Shown piece after piece: positions 8,304 through 17,235 of a stretch of DNA of 64,000 nt (the stretch's first letter is position 1; the number at the start of each line of letters is the position of its first letter). The notes beneath the pieces were generated by a model. That model searched no databases. It was not told the DNA's origin and worked only from the letters and a program-made list of their open reading frames with translations. The stretch lies in contig NZ_DASRGV010000315.1 in assembly GCF_035650855.1 (NCBI RefSeq), positions 1 to 64,000 of the forward strand. Direction: 5' to 3'. The position numbers and the translations under genes were made by a program. The DNA is from Actinocrinis sp035650855 (GTDB lineage Bacteria > Actinomycetota > Actinomycetes > Streptomycetales > Catenulisporaceae).

Positions 8304-10756
8304 CCTCGACGCTGCCGCACCCGCTGCACGCCCGACGCGACCCGGCGGCCGCGGCTGCGCCGGCCCGCGGCGTCGAGCGGCGCCGGTGGGAGGTGCGCGG
8401 GACGGTGCAGGGCGTCGGCTTCCGGCCCTTCGTGCACCGGCTGGCGACCGAGTTGGCGCTGGCCGGACGGGTGCGCAACACCGGCGGCACCGTTCTGATC
8501 GACGCCGAGGGCCGTGCGGAGGCGCTGGACGCCTTCGAGGCGCGGCTGCGCGCGCAGGCCCCGCCGCTGGCCGCGATCGCCGCCCTGGTGCAGCTGCCCG
8601 CGCGCGACGGCGGGTTGCCTGCCGGGTTCGTGATCGAAGAGTCGCTGGCCCTTGAGGCGACCTCGGACGGCGAGGTGGCGCCCGCACACCGCGACGTGCC
8701 GCCGGACGCCGCGATCTGCGACGCCTGCCTGGCAGAGCTCTTCGATCCGCGCAACCGCCGCTACCGGCACCCGTTCATCAACTGCGTGGACTGCGGGCCG
8801 CGCGCCACCATCATCGACGATCTGCCTTATGACCGGCGGCGCACCGGGATGGTCGGATTCGAGCTCTGCGAAGCCTGCGCCGCCGAATACCGGGATCCGG
8901 CGAACCGCCGGTTTCATGCGGAGCCGGTCGCCTGTCCGGAGTGCGGGCCGCGGTTGCACTGGCAGCAGGTCGCAGCCTCGCCTCCAACTCAACAGGCGCG
9001 TGGTCGAGAAGTGCTGGGCGAGGACGCGCTGCGTGCCGCCGCGGCTTGTGTGGCTGCGGGCGGCATCATCGCGCTCAAGGGCTTGGGCGGCTTCCAGTTC
9101 GTCTGTGACGCGACGAACGAGGCGGCGGTCGCGCTGCTGCGCGAGCGTAAGCACCGTCCGAGCAAGCCGCTGGCCGTGATGGTCGCCGACCTGCGCTCGG
9201 CAGAGGCCCATGCCCGGCTGTCCGCGATCGAGCGTCAACTGCTGACCGGCCCGGCGCGGCCGATCGTCCTGGTCGAACCGCGCACGCCGCACGGACACCG
9301 GCTCATCGCGACCGGTGTGCGCCGGGAGAGCCCGGCCCTCGGCCTGTTCCTGCCCACCACGCCGCTGCACCATCTGCTGGTGCGGGCCCTGGGCCGACCG
9401 CTCGTGGTGACCAGCGGCAACCTCGGCGGCGAGCCGATCGTGATCGACGACGAGACCGCCCGGGCCAGGCTCAGTACGGTCGCGGACGGGATCTGCGGCC
9501 ACGACCGGCCGATCCTGGCCCGCTATGACGACTCGGTGACGACCGTGACCGCCGACCGGCCGGCCGTCGTGCGCCGCGCCCGCGGCTACGCCCCGGCGCC
9601 GCTTTCCCTGCCGATCCCGGCGCGCCGTCCGCTGCTGGCCGTCGGCGCGCAACTCAAGTACACCTTCACCCTCGCGCAGCGCGCTACAGCGATTACGAGT
9701 GCTCACATCGGCGACCTCGAAGACGCGGCGACACACGAAGCCTTCGTGCGCTGCCTGCACCGGCTCAGCCGGCTGCACGCGATCGTGCCTGAGTACGTCG
9801 TGCACGACCTGCACCCCGGCTACCTTTCGACGCAGTACGCGGATCGCTTCCCCCGGGGCCGGCGGATCGCGGTCCAGCACCACCACGCGCACATCGCCTC
9901 CTGCGCCGCCGAACACGGACTGACCGAGGACGTCATCGGGGTCGCCTTCGACGGCCTCGGGCTCGGTGACGACGGGACGCTGTGGGGTGGCGAGGTCATG
10001 GTCGCGAATCTCCAGGGATACACCCGTCTGGGGCGCTTCGCCCGCGCTCCCCTGCCCGGCGGCCCCGCCGCCGTGCTGCATCCCGCGCGCATGGCGCTCG
10101 GCTACCTCGCCGGGCTGGAGCGGTTCGGCAGCGGGGAGTCCGGCAGTGGGGCGTTCGACCGGGAAGCAGCGTCCTGTTTCACCGACCGGCTGGACCAGCG
10201 CGAGGTGTCCACCCTGCTGCGCATGGTGGCGCGGCGGATCAACTGCCCGGTGGCGTCCAGCGCGGGCCGGCTCTTCGACGCGGCCGCCGCGTTGCTCGGC
10301 CTGCCCGCCGCGCTGCCGCCCGGCGCACAGGTCAGCTTCGAGGGTGAGGCGGCGATCGCGCTGGAGAACGCCGCGGGCGCGGTGTCCGCGCCGGCGCTGC
10401 CGTGGCGCTTGGCGCACGCGGACGGGCTGTGCATCTACGATCCGCGCCCCACGCTGGCCGCGCTGCTCGACGGCGTGGCCGCCGGTACGTCGATCGCACG
10501 CCTCGCCGCCGGCTTCCATGAGGCCATCGCCGAGGCGACCACCGCAATGGTCGAACAGGCGGTGCGCGTCGTCGGCGCCAAGCCGGTGTGCCTTTCCGGA
10601 GGCGTGTGGCAGAACCGCCGGCTGGCCGCGACGGTCGTCTCCAACCTGGAGAACGCCGGCCTCGACGTCTTTGTGAATCAGCGGGTTCCGTGCAACGACG
10701 GCGGCATCAGCTACGGCCAGGCCGCCATCGCCGCGGCTCGTCTCAGCGAGAGGTGA
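8300..10756 (+). CDS. hypF: Carbamoyltransferase HypF
   Basis: Makes the thiocarbamate on HypE that becomes the cyanide ligands of the NiFe site, using carbamoyl phosphate and ATP. The 818 residues show the full domain order. An acylphosphatase domain comes first (VQGVGFRPFVHRLA, about residues 30-115), then zinc-finger pairs (CDACLAELFDP, CVDCGPRATI, CEACAAEYRDP, CPECGPRLHW), a YrdC-like domain and a Kae1-like domain with the HHHAHIASCAAEHG metal motif. The ATG overlaps the protease stop. An upstream start would extend into the protease gene and has no support. Confidence 0.96.
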   Translation: MTSTLPHPLHARRDPAAAAAPARGVERRRWEVRGTVQGVGFRPFVHRLATELALAGRVRNTGGTVLIDAEGRAEALDAFEARLRAQAPPLAAIAALVQLPARDGGLPAGFVIEESLALEATSDGEVAPAHRDVPPDAAICDACLAELFDPRNRRYRHPFINCVDCGPRATIIDDLPYDRRRTGMVGFELCEACAAEYRDPANRRFHAEPVACPECGPRLHWQQVAASPPTQQARGREVLGEDALRAAAACVAAGGIIALKGLGGFQFVCDATNEAAVALLRERKHRPSKPLAVMVADLRSAEAHARLSAIERQLLTGPARPIVLVEPRTPHGHRLIATGVRRESPALGLFLPTTPLHHLLVRALGRPLVVTSGNLGGEPIVIDDETARARLSTVADGICGHDRPILARYDDSVTTVTADRPAVVRRARGYAPAPLSLPIPARRPLLAVGAQLKYTFTLAQRATAITSAHIGDLEDAATHEAFVRCLHRLSRLHAIVPEYVVHDLHPGYLSTQYADRFPRGRRIAVQHHHAHIASCAAEHGLTEDVIGVAFDGLGLGDDGTLWGGEVMVANLQGYTRLGRFARAPLPGGPAAVLHPARMALGYLAGLERFGSGESGSGAFDREAASCFTDRLDQREVSTLLRMVARRINCPVASSAGRLFDAAAALLGLPAALPPGAQVSFEGEAAIALENAAGAVSAPALPWRLAHADGLCIYDPRPTLAALLDGVAAGTSIARLAAGFHEAIAEATTAMVEQAVRVVGAKPVCLSGGVWQNRRLAATVVSNLENAGLDVFVNQRVPCNDGGISYGQAAIAAARLSER

Positions 10757-10761
10757 GCGCG

Positions 10762-11019
10762 ATGTGCCTGGGCATTCCCGGACGGATCACGCAGATCCGC
10801 GACAGCGATCCGTTTCCAATCGCGCTGGTCGACTACGGCGGCGTGCGTAAAGACGCCTGCCTGGCGTACATCCCGGACGCTGTGATCGGCGAATACGTGA
10901 TCGTACATGTCGGGTTCGCCATTGCACGGGTCGACGAGGCCGAGGCGCTGCGCACGCTCGACGTGCTGCGCGCCATGGGCGACCAGGTCGCCCAGGAGCT
11001 CGGGGAGCCGCTGCGATGA
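10762..11019 (+). CDS. hypC: Hydrogenase assembly chaperone HypC
   Basis: Small chaperone that works with HypD to carry the Fe(CN)2CO unit and to hold the large subunit. It begins with the invariant MCLGIPG, whose Cys2 is the metal-binding residue, and has the conserved DYGG and YVIVHVGFAI segments. At 85 residues it is the normal size. It starts five bases after the hypF stop and overlaps hypD by ATGA. Confidence 0.95.
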   Translation: MCLGIPGRITQIRDSDPFPIALVDYGGVRKDACLAYIPDAVIGEYVIVHVGFAIARVDEAEALRTLDVLRAMGDQVAQELGEPLR

Positions 11020-12152
11020 AGTACCTTGACGAATACCGCGACCCGGCGCTGGCCCGCGCACTGCTCGGGCAGCTGCGCGCCACCGCGACCCGGCCGTGGC
11101 GGATCATGGAGGTCTGCGGCGGGCAGACCCACACCCTCGTGCGACAGGGCATTGACGAACTGCTGCCGGCGGGGATCCGAATGATCCACGGCCCGGGCTG
11201 CCCGGTGTGCGTCACTCCGCTTGAGATCATCGACAAGGCCCTGGCGATCGCCGCACGTCCCGAGGTGATCTTCGCCTCCTTCGGCGACATGCTGCGCGTG
11301 CCGGGCTCGCGTACCTCCCTCGCGCAGCTGCGCGCGGCCGGCGCGGACGTGCGGGTGGTGTACTCGCCGATGGACGCCGTCAGCCTCGCCCGGGCCAACC
11401 CGGACCGGCAGGTGGTCTTCTTCGCCGTCGGCTTCGAGACCACCGCCCCGGCCAACGCCGGGGCGGTACTGGTCGCCGAGCGCCTCGACGTGCCGAACTT
11501 CTCCATCCTGGTCAGCCACGTGCTGGTACCCCCGGCCCTCACCGCGATCCTGGAATCAGAGCACTGCGAGGTGCAGGCCTTCCTCGCGGCGGGCCACGTG
11601 TGCGCGGTGATGGGCTGGACCGAGTACGAGCCGCTGGCCGCCAAGTACCGCGTGCCCATCGTGGTCACCGGATTCGAACCCTTGGACCTGCTCGAAGGCA
11701 TCCTGATGACGGTGCGTCAACTGGAGGAAGGCCGGGCCGAGGTGGAGAACCAGTACGCCCGTGCGGTGCGGCGCACCGGCAACAGCGCCGCGCAGGACGC
11801 GATCCGCCGGGTGTTCCAGGTCACCGACCGCACCTGGCGCGGTGTCGGCCCGATCCCGGCCAGCGGCCTGCGACTGGCCGACGCCTACGCCCGCTTCGAC
11901 GCCGAGCAGCGCTTCGGCACCGGCGATGTGCACGCGGTCGAGGAGCCCCGGTGCATCGCCGGGCGGATCCTGACCGGGCAGTCGCTGCCGACCGACTGCG
12001 CCGCGTACGGCACGGACTGCACGCCGCGCAACCCGCTCGGTGCGCCGATGGTGTCCGGCGAGGGCACCTGCGCGGCCTTCTACTCCGCCGGGCGCAGGGC
12101 GACACGCCCCGTTCCCGTCATCGACTTGACCAGCGTTCTGAACGGCAGGTGA
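11016..12152 (+). CDS. hypD: Hydrogenase formation protein HypD
   Basis: Iron-sulfur scaffold protein on which Fe(CN)2CO is assembled. The signatures MEVCGGQTH, GPGCPVCVTP and GFETTAP are all present, and cysteines for the [4Fe-4S] cluster lie in the C-terminal third. The length of 378 residues is typical. The start overlaps the hypC stop; hypE follows after seven bases. The CFYS-like end of some homologues is replaced by a short hydrophobic tail. Confidence 0.95.
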   Translation: MKYLDEYRDPALARALLGQLRATATRPWRIMEVCGGQTHTLVRQGIDELLPAGIRMIHGPGCPVCVTPLEIIDKALAIAARPEVIFASFGDMLRVPGSRTSLAQLRAAGADVRVVYSPMDAVSLARANPDRQVVFFAVGFETTAPANAGAVLVAERLDVPNFSILVSHVLVPPALTAILESEHCEVQAFLAAGHVCAVMGWTEYEPLAAKYRVPIVVTGFEPLDLLEGILMTVRQLEEGRAEVENQYARAVRRTGNSAAQDAIRRVFQVTDRTWRGVGPIPASGLRLADAYARFDAEQRFGTGDVHAVEEPRCIAGRILTGQSLPTDCAAYGTDCTPRNPLGAPMVSGEGTCAAFYSAGRRATRPVPVIDLTSVLNGR

Positions 12153-12159
12153 GAAGCCC

Positions 12160-13278
12160 ATGTCAGTGATCAACGATCCGGTCCAGGCGACCTGCCCGGC
12201 GCCGCACGCGGAGCACGAGCGCGTGCTGCTCGGGCACGGCTCCGGCGGCCAGCTCTCCGCGCGCCTCCTGCACGACGTGATCGTGCCGGGCCTCGGCGCG
12301 GCGGCCGCGGACCTCAGCCTCGACGACGCCGCGGTGCTCGATCTGGAGCCGTTCCTTGCGCCCGGCGACCGCGGCGGCCAAACCGAGGACCTGCGCTCCG
12401 GCAGCGTCGTCGTGACCACGGACTCCTTCGTAGTAGACCCGTTGGAGTTCCCCGGCGGGGACATCGGCGCGCTGGCGGTGCACGGCACGATCAACGATTT
12501 GGCGATGCGCGGCGCGCAGCCGCTCGCGCTGACTGTGGCGCTGATCGTGGAGGAGGGTTTCCCGCTGGCGCGGCTGCGCCGCCTGGTCGAGTCGGTCGGC
12601 CGGGCGGCCGCGCAGGCCGGCGTTCCGGTCGTCGCGGGCGACACCAAGGTGGTCGGGCGCGGCTGCGCGGACAAGCTGTTCATCACCACGACCGGCTTCG
12701 GCCGGCGCGCGCCGCGGGCGCGCTGCTCGGCCACCGCGATCCGGCCGGGCGACGCGATCCTGATCTCCAGTCCGATCGGCCTGCACGGGGTGACCGTGCT
12801 GGCCACCCGCGAAGACCTGGGCTTCGACGCCGATCCGCAGCTGCGCTCGGACACCAGGCCGCTGCACCGCATGGTCCAGACGATGCTCGACGCGGGCGGC
12901 TCCGACGTGCACGCGCTGCGCGACCCGACCCGCGGCGGGCTCGCCTCCGCGCTCAACGAGCTGGCCGAGGCGTCCGGAGTCGGCATCCTGGTCGAGGAGG
13001 ACGCCGTCCCGGTGCCGCCCGTCGTCGCGGCGGCCTGCGACCTGCTCGGGCTCGATCCGCTGCACGTGGCCAACGAGGGCTGCGCCGTCGCGTTCGTCCA
13101 CCCGGCCAGCGCCGACGCCGTGCTCGCCGCGATGCGCTCATGCGCCGAGGGCGCCCAAGCGGTGCGCATCGGCACCGCCGTGGCGGACAACCCGGGCCGC
13201 GTCGCGCTTCACACGCTCGTCGGCGCCTACCGCATCGTCGACATGCTCGTCGGCGAGCAGCTCCCCCGTATCTGCTAA
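12160..13278 (+). CDS. hypE: Carbamoyl dehydratase HypE
   Basis: ATP-dependent dehydratase that converts the HypF-made thiocarboxamide on its C-terminal cysteine to thiocyanate, the CN donor. The protein ends in PRIC with that terminal Cys372, so it is complete. The N-terminal GHGSGGQLS nucleotide loop and GDTKVVGRG are typical of the AIR-synthase-like fold. A weak ribosome site precedes the ATG. It closes the plus-strand hydrogenase run; hypA and hypB are not in the window. Confidence 0.95.
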   Translation: MSVINDPVQATCPAPHAEHERVLLGHGSGGQLSARLLHDVIVPGLGAAAADLSLDDAAVLDLEPFLAPGDRGGQTEDLRSGSVVVTTDSFVVDPLEFPGGDIGALAVHGTINDLAMRGAQPLALTVALIVEEGFPLARLRRLVESVGRAAAQAGVPVVAGDTKVVGRGCADKLFITTTGFGRRAPRARCSATAIRPGDAILISSPIGLHGVTVLATREDLGFDADPQLRSDTRPLHRMVQTMLDAGGSDVHALRDPTRGGLASALNELAEASGVGILVEEDAVPVPPVVAAACDLLGLDPLHVANEGCAVAFVHPASADAVLAAMRSCAEGAQAVRIGTAVADNPGRVALHTLVGAYRIVDMLVGEQLPRIC

Positions 13279-13291
13279 GAACTCGTATCCG

Positions 13292-13996
13292 CTAATAGAC
13301 GGGAGGTTGATCAGCGATCTGCGGTTCCGGCTCGCGCCCGCCGAGGTCGAGCCGGAAGGGCGGGTAGACGTCTGTCATAAGGCTGGCATAGACGATCACC
13401 CGCAGCGCCCACCGGTTCAGGCCGATGACGAGTTCGAATATCTCCGGCCGGTACGCGCCGGTGAAGGCGAGCGCGACGGCGGCGAACAGCGTCAGCACGC
13501 CGATCAGGCCGAGGCCCGGGACGCCGGCGAACCGGTAGCCGCCCAGGAAGATGCCCACGATGACGTACTGCGGGATGGCCAGCAGCCACCATTTGACCAG
13601 GGCCAGACCCCGCGAAAGCTGCTCGGGGTAGGCCACATCGAGCCGGGCGGGATAGTCGGGGACGTCGGCGAGCGTGAACGGCGGGTAGCGATCGGTGCCC
13701 AGGGCGCCGTACGAGTAGTACGCGACTCGCCAGCCCCACCGCAGCACCCCGACGTTGAACTCGAAGATTCCGCGCGGGTACCGGCCGGTGAACACGATCG
13801 CGAACAGCGCGACGATGCTCAGCACGAAGTAGGCCACGCTCAGGCACCACAGCGCGATGTAGTGCGGGATCGCCAGCAGCCACTTGACGAGCCAGAGCCA
13901 CCGCGAGAGCGGTGCGTCGAGCCTGGCCTCGACCGTGACCGGCCGCTGGAAGCCGGCCGCGGGGGCGGGCGGCGCCGGGGTGTATGCGGCGGTCAT
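13292..13996 (-). CDS. DUF4389 membrane protein
   Basis: The 234-residue protein has two similar halves. Each carries the DUF4389 hallmarks (RWLWLVKWLLAIPHY and LALVKWWLLAIPQY), hydrophobic segments long enough for about four membrane spans, and an RYP/YRPEIFE-type motif at the membrane edge. Function is unknown for the family. Its ATG overlaps the stop of the flavodoxin gene, so it is probably the last gene of the minus-strand ketoacid oxidoreductase operon. The tail-to-tail gap to hypE is 13 bases. Confidence 0.8.
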   Translation of the reverse strand: MTAAYTPAPPAPAAGFQRPVTVEARLDAPLSRWLWLVKWLLAIPHYIALWCLSVAYFVLSIVALFAIVFTGRYPRGIFEFNVGVLRWGWRVAYYSYGALGTDRYPPFTLADVPDYPARLDVAYPEQLSRGLALVKWWLLAIPQYVIVGIFLGGYRFAGVPGLGLIGVLTLFAAVALAFTGAYRPEIFELVIGLNRWALRVIVYASLMTDVYPPFRLDLGGREPEPQIADQPPVY

Positions 13997-14532
13997 CGCG
14001 CACCGCCCGGCTCGGTTTCCGGTCCGGTTTCCGGCTGCATGCCGGTCAGCAGCTCTTCGGCGATGTGCTTGCCCCAGGCCGCGATCTCGTCCCAGTCGCG
14101 CTCGTCGCTGTCCGCGATGTGCATTGCCGCCATCAGCGTGCGGTGCACGATGCCGAGCTGCGCGCGCTCGATCCGGCCGCCGAACACGCGGTGGTCGCGG
14201 GCCGCGGTGGCGGTGATGACCTGCGAGGCGTCCACCGGGGGCGTGGAGCCGTCCGAGCCGCGCTCGCCGACCGGGCCGCTGGAGAACAGCCAGACCGGCC
14301 GGCCGCTCAGCTGCCCGGAGACCCGGTCGACCAGCTGGCGGGCGCTGGGCAGCCAACTGCCCATGTACACCGCGCTGCCGAGCACGAGCGCGTCGTAGCC
14401 CTGCAGGTCGGCGACCTGGTCGGGGGTGCGGGCGTCGGCCGGCACGCCGTTGTCCGCCAGCGCCTTGGCGAGGGCGGCGCCGATTTGCGCGGTGGCTCCG
14501 TGCCTACTCGCGGTGCATACCAATACTCTCAT
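13993..14532 (-). CDS. Flavodoxin-domain protein
   Basis: The 179 residues begin with MRVLVCTASRHGATAQIG, a flavodoxin FMN-phosphate loop, and continue with ALVLGSAVYMGSW, as in HemG-like and stand-alone actinobacterial flavodoxins. It could be a one- or two-electron carrier or a protoporphyrinogen-oxidase-like protein. The start overlaps the end of the upstream oxidoreductase gene by 29 bases and the stop overlaps the DUF4389 gene, so it is cotranscribed with the 2-oxoacid:ferredoxin oxidoreductase genes. A role as electron partner of that complex is inferred. Confidence 0.82.
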   Translation of the reverse strand: MRVLVCTASRHGATAQIGAALAKALADNGVPADARTPDQVADLQGYDALVLGSAVYMGSWLPSARQLVDRVSGQLSGRPVWLFSSGPVGERGSDGSTPPVDASQVITATAARDHRVFGGRIERAQLGIVHRTLMAAMHIADSDERDWDEIAAWGKHIAEELLTGMQPETGPETEPGGAR

Positions 14533-16210
14533 AATCAGCGCCTTCTTCAGCGGGCTCGGTAATCATGGCGATCGCCCCGGCCGGGCACTCTTCGGCGCAC
14601 AGTCCGCAGCCTTTGCAGTAGTCGAGGTCGATCGAGTAGCGCGGCTGCCCGTCCGCGTCGAAGCCGAGCTTCGTGATCGCGTTGTCGGGGCAGACGCCGT
14701 AGCAGTTGTCGCAGCCGAAGCAGTTGCCGCAGGACAGGCAGCGGCGGGCTTCGTAGAGCGCGTTGTCCTCGGTGAGGCCGTGCACGATCTCCGCGAACGT
14801 GTCGACGCGGCGCGCGGCCTCCAGGCTCGGGCGCACCGTGGCGGGCGCGTCGCTGTAGTACCAGGTGTTGAGGTTCTCGATCGGGACCGGGGTCTGCGGC
14901 GCGGCGGCCGGTTCGGCGGCCAGGCCGCGCAGGTACCGGTCGATGGCGCGCGCGGCCGCGGCTCCGTGGCCGATCGCCTGGGTGGCGGTGCGCTCCCCGT
15001 CGATCGCGTCGCCGCCGGCGTAGACGCCGGGCCGGCCGGTGGCGTAGGCGGAGTCGACGTCGATCGTCCCGTGCGAGACGGCGATCCCGGGCGCCCTGCC
15101 CAGCCAGTCGAGTTCGGCGCTCTGGCCGAGGGCGAGCACCACGGTGTCCGCGGCCAGGGTCTCGAATTCGCCGGTCGGCTGCGGGAACCCGGTCTCGTCC
15201 AGCTCCATCCGCTCCACCGCGATGCGGCCGCGGTCGGCGTGCGTGATGGTGGAGAGCCAGCGTACTGTCACGCCCTCCGCCAGCGCTTCTTCGAGCTCTG
15301 ACTCGTGGGCGGGCATCCGGTCGCGGGTGCGGCGGTAGACCACGACCGCCTCGGTGGCGCCGAGCCGGCGCGCGGTGCGGGCGGCGTCCATCGCGGTGTT
15401 GCCGCCGCCGTAGACCGCGACCCGGCGGCCCAGGTGCAGCGGCCAGTGGTCCTCGGCCGCGGCCAGCATGGTGAGCGCGTCGAGCATGTGCGCGCTGTCG
15501 CCGGCCGGTATGTAAGCGTTCTTACCGCTCTGCGCGCCGACGCCGAGGAAGGCCGCGTCGAAGCCGCCGGCGGCGAGCGCCTGGTCGAGGTCGTCGACGC
15601 AGCTTTCCGTCTCGAAGCGCACGCCGAGCGCGGCGATGCGGGCTATCTCGGCGTCGAGCACTTCGCGCGGCAGCCGGTAGCGCGGGATGCCGTAGCGCAT
15701 CATCCCGCCGAGCTTGTCGGCCGCCTCGCGCACGGTGACCTCGTGGCCGCGCAAGGCGAGCTGGTACGCGGCGGACAGGCCGGCCGGGCCGGAGCCGACG
15801 ACCAGGACGCGGCGTCCGCTGGGTTCGGCGGTGACCCGCACCGTCCAACCCTGCTTGATCGCCTCGTCGCCGAGGAACCGCTCGACGGAGTTGATGCCGA
15901 CGGACTGGTCGAGCAGCCCGCGGTTGCACGCGGTCTCGCACGGGTGGTAGCAGATGCGGCCCATGACGGCCGGGAGCGGATTGTCGAGCATCAGTCTCCG
16001 CCACGCGGCTTCGTACGATCCGTCCTCTGCCGTGTAGAGCCAGTCGCGTACTGCCTCCCCGGCCGGACAGGCGGATTGGCAGGGCGGCAGGACGTGCTGG
16101 TAGACCGGGCGCTCAACGCGCCAGGCGCCGGTGTGGTTGGTGCGGCTGCTGCCGGGGTCGAGGGTGGTGGCGAAGGGGTGCTCGCTCTTCGCTTCGCGCA
16201 CGTCGTCCAT
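14504..16210 (-). CDS. GltD-like FAD/NAD(P)H oxidoreductase fused to a C-terminal 2[4Fe-4S] ferredoxin
   Basis: The 568-residue protein has three parts. An N-terminal Fe-S/helical domain resembles glutamate synthase small subunit (CQSACPAGE, CYHPCETACNR). An FAD and NAD(P)H double Rossmann core follows (VGSGPAGLSAAYQLALRG, YGGGNTAMDAARTARRLG, VYAGGDA). The C-terminal ferredoxin has CLSCGNCFGCDNCYGVCP and CKGCGLCAEECPAG. The last part is what the separate delta subunit of PFOR normally provides. It lies two bases after the beta-subunit gene, so it most likely joins the oxidoreductase to NAD(P)H. Whether it reduces or oxidises NADP cannot be decided here. Confidence 0.88.
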   Translation of the reverse strand: MDDVREAKSEHPFATTLDPGSSRTNHTGAWRVERPVYQHVLPPCQSACPAGEAVRDWLYTAEDGSYEAAWRRLMLDNPLPAVMGRICYHPCETACNRGLLDQSVGINSVERFLGDEAIKQGWTVRVTAEPSGRRVLVVGSGPAGLSAAYQLALRGHEVTVREAADKLGGMMRYGIPRYRLPREVLDAEIARIAALGVRFETESCVDDLDQALAAGGFDAAFLGVGAQSGKNAYIPAGDSAHMLDALTMLAAAEDHWPLHLGRRVAVYGGGNTAMDAARTARRLGATEAVVVYRRTRDRMPAHESELEEALAEGVTVRWLSTITHADRGRIAVERMELDETGFPQPTGEFETLAADTVVLALGQSAELDWLGRAPGIAVSHGTIDVDSAYATGRPGVYAGGDAIDGERTATQAIGHGAAAARAIDRYLRGLAAEPAAAPQTPVPIENLNTWYYSDAPATVRPSLEAARRVDTFAEIVHGLTEDNALYEARRCLSCGNCFGCDNCYGVCPDNAITKLGFDADGQPRYSIDLDYCKGCGLCAEECPAGAIAMITEPAEEGADYESIGMHRE

Positions 16211-16212
16211 GG

Positions 16213-17235
16213 CTACGCTCCCTGGCCGGTGGTCTCGCGGCCGGGGCCGGTCGCGTCGAGCAGCCCGTAGACCCGGATGTTGCGGTCGGCATGCTCCTGG
16301 ATGCGCGCTACCAGATCCGGGCGGCCGTCCCGATGGCCGTTCGGGAACAGGTGCGCATAGCGGGTTTGCGGCCGCAGGTATTCGTCGACGGGGACGCGGT
16401 GGCGGATCGGGGTGACCGCGGTCAGCTCGCCGTATTCGGCCTCGAACAAGGGGAAGAGCCCTGATTCCGCGGCCAGCCTGGCCAGCCGGATGGTCTGCGA
16501 CGAGGCCGCGCCCCAGCCGAGCGGACACGGCACCAGCACGTGCAGATACCGCGCTCCGGTGAAGCCCATCGCCCGCTCCACCTTCGCCTCAAGGTCGCGC
16601 AGGTCGGCGACCGTCGCGGTGGCGACATACGGGATGCGGTGCGCCATCGCGATCGCGGGCACGTCCTTGCCCTGGCCGAAGCGGTTACCGGGAATGCCGG
16701 CCACGACGGGCGTCGTCGCGGTCCGGGCGGCCGGAGGCGTGGCGCCCGAACGTTGCACGCCGGTGTTCATGTACGCCTGGTTGTCGTAGCAGACGAACAG
16801 GACGTCGTCGTTACGCTCGAACATGCCGGAGAGCGTGCCGAGCCCGATGTCGACGGTGCCGCCGTCGCCGGCCTGACCCAGGACCCTGACGTCGGCGTGG
16901 CCTTGGGCCTTGAGCGCCGCGGCCACGCCGGAGGCGACCGCCGGGGCGTTGCCGAACAGCGAGTGCAGCCACGGCACCCGCCAGGCGCTCTCCGGGAAGG
17001 GCGTGGAGACGACCTCGAGACAGCCGGTGGCGTTGACCACGACCAGCTTGCCGTCCGACACGCGCATCGCGGCGTCGAGCACGTAGCGCGCCCCGAGCAC
17101 CTCGCCGCAGCCCTGGCAGGCCCGGTGTCCTGAGATCAGGCTGTTGGCGCGCTTCGGGTCGGACTGCGCGGCGCGCTGGTCTTCGGGCAGCAGCCGGTTG
17201 CCGACCGCGAGCGAGCCGACCTGGTAGAACTTCAT
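16213..17235 (-). CDS. 2-oxoacid:ferredoxin oxidoreductase, beta subunit
   Basis: TPP-binding subunit (340 residues) of a pyruvate or 2-ketoisovalerate ferredoxin oxidoreductase. The TPP motif runs GDGGTVDIGL ... NDDVLFVCYDNQAYMNTGVQ. Iron-sulfur ligands are CQGCGEVLGA and a later Cys in NATGCLEV. The start is the ATG overlapping the alpha-subunit stop. The C-terminal segment VPVDEYLRPQTRYAHL is typical of pyruvate-type beta subunits. The complex oxidises a 2-oxoacid with CoA, giving acyl-CoA, CO2 and reduced ferredoxin. Confidence 0.9.
   Translation of the reverse strand: MKFYQVGSLAVGNRLLPEDQRAAQSDPKRANSLISGHRACQGCGEVLGARYVLDAAMRVSDGKLVVVNATGCLEVVSTPFPESAWRVPWLHSLFGNAPAVASGVAAALKAQGHADVRVLGQAGDGGTVDIGLGTLSGMFERNDDVLFVCYDNQAYMNTGVQRSGATPPAARTATTPVVAGIPGNRFGQGKDVPAIAMAHRIPYVATATVADLRDLEAKVERAMGFTGARYLHVLVPCPLGWGAASSQTIRLARLAAESGLFPLFEAEYGELTAVTPIRHRVPVDEYLRPQTRYAHLFPNGHRDGRPDLVARIQEHADRNIRVYGLLDATGPGRETTGQGA

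Noticed and set aside
7883..10519. 878-residue open frame antisense to hypF
   Set aside because: No recognisable motif and complete overlap with intact HypF domains.
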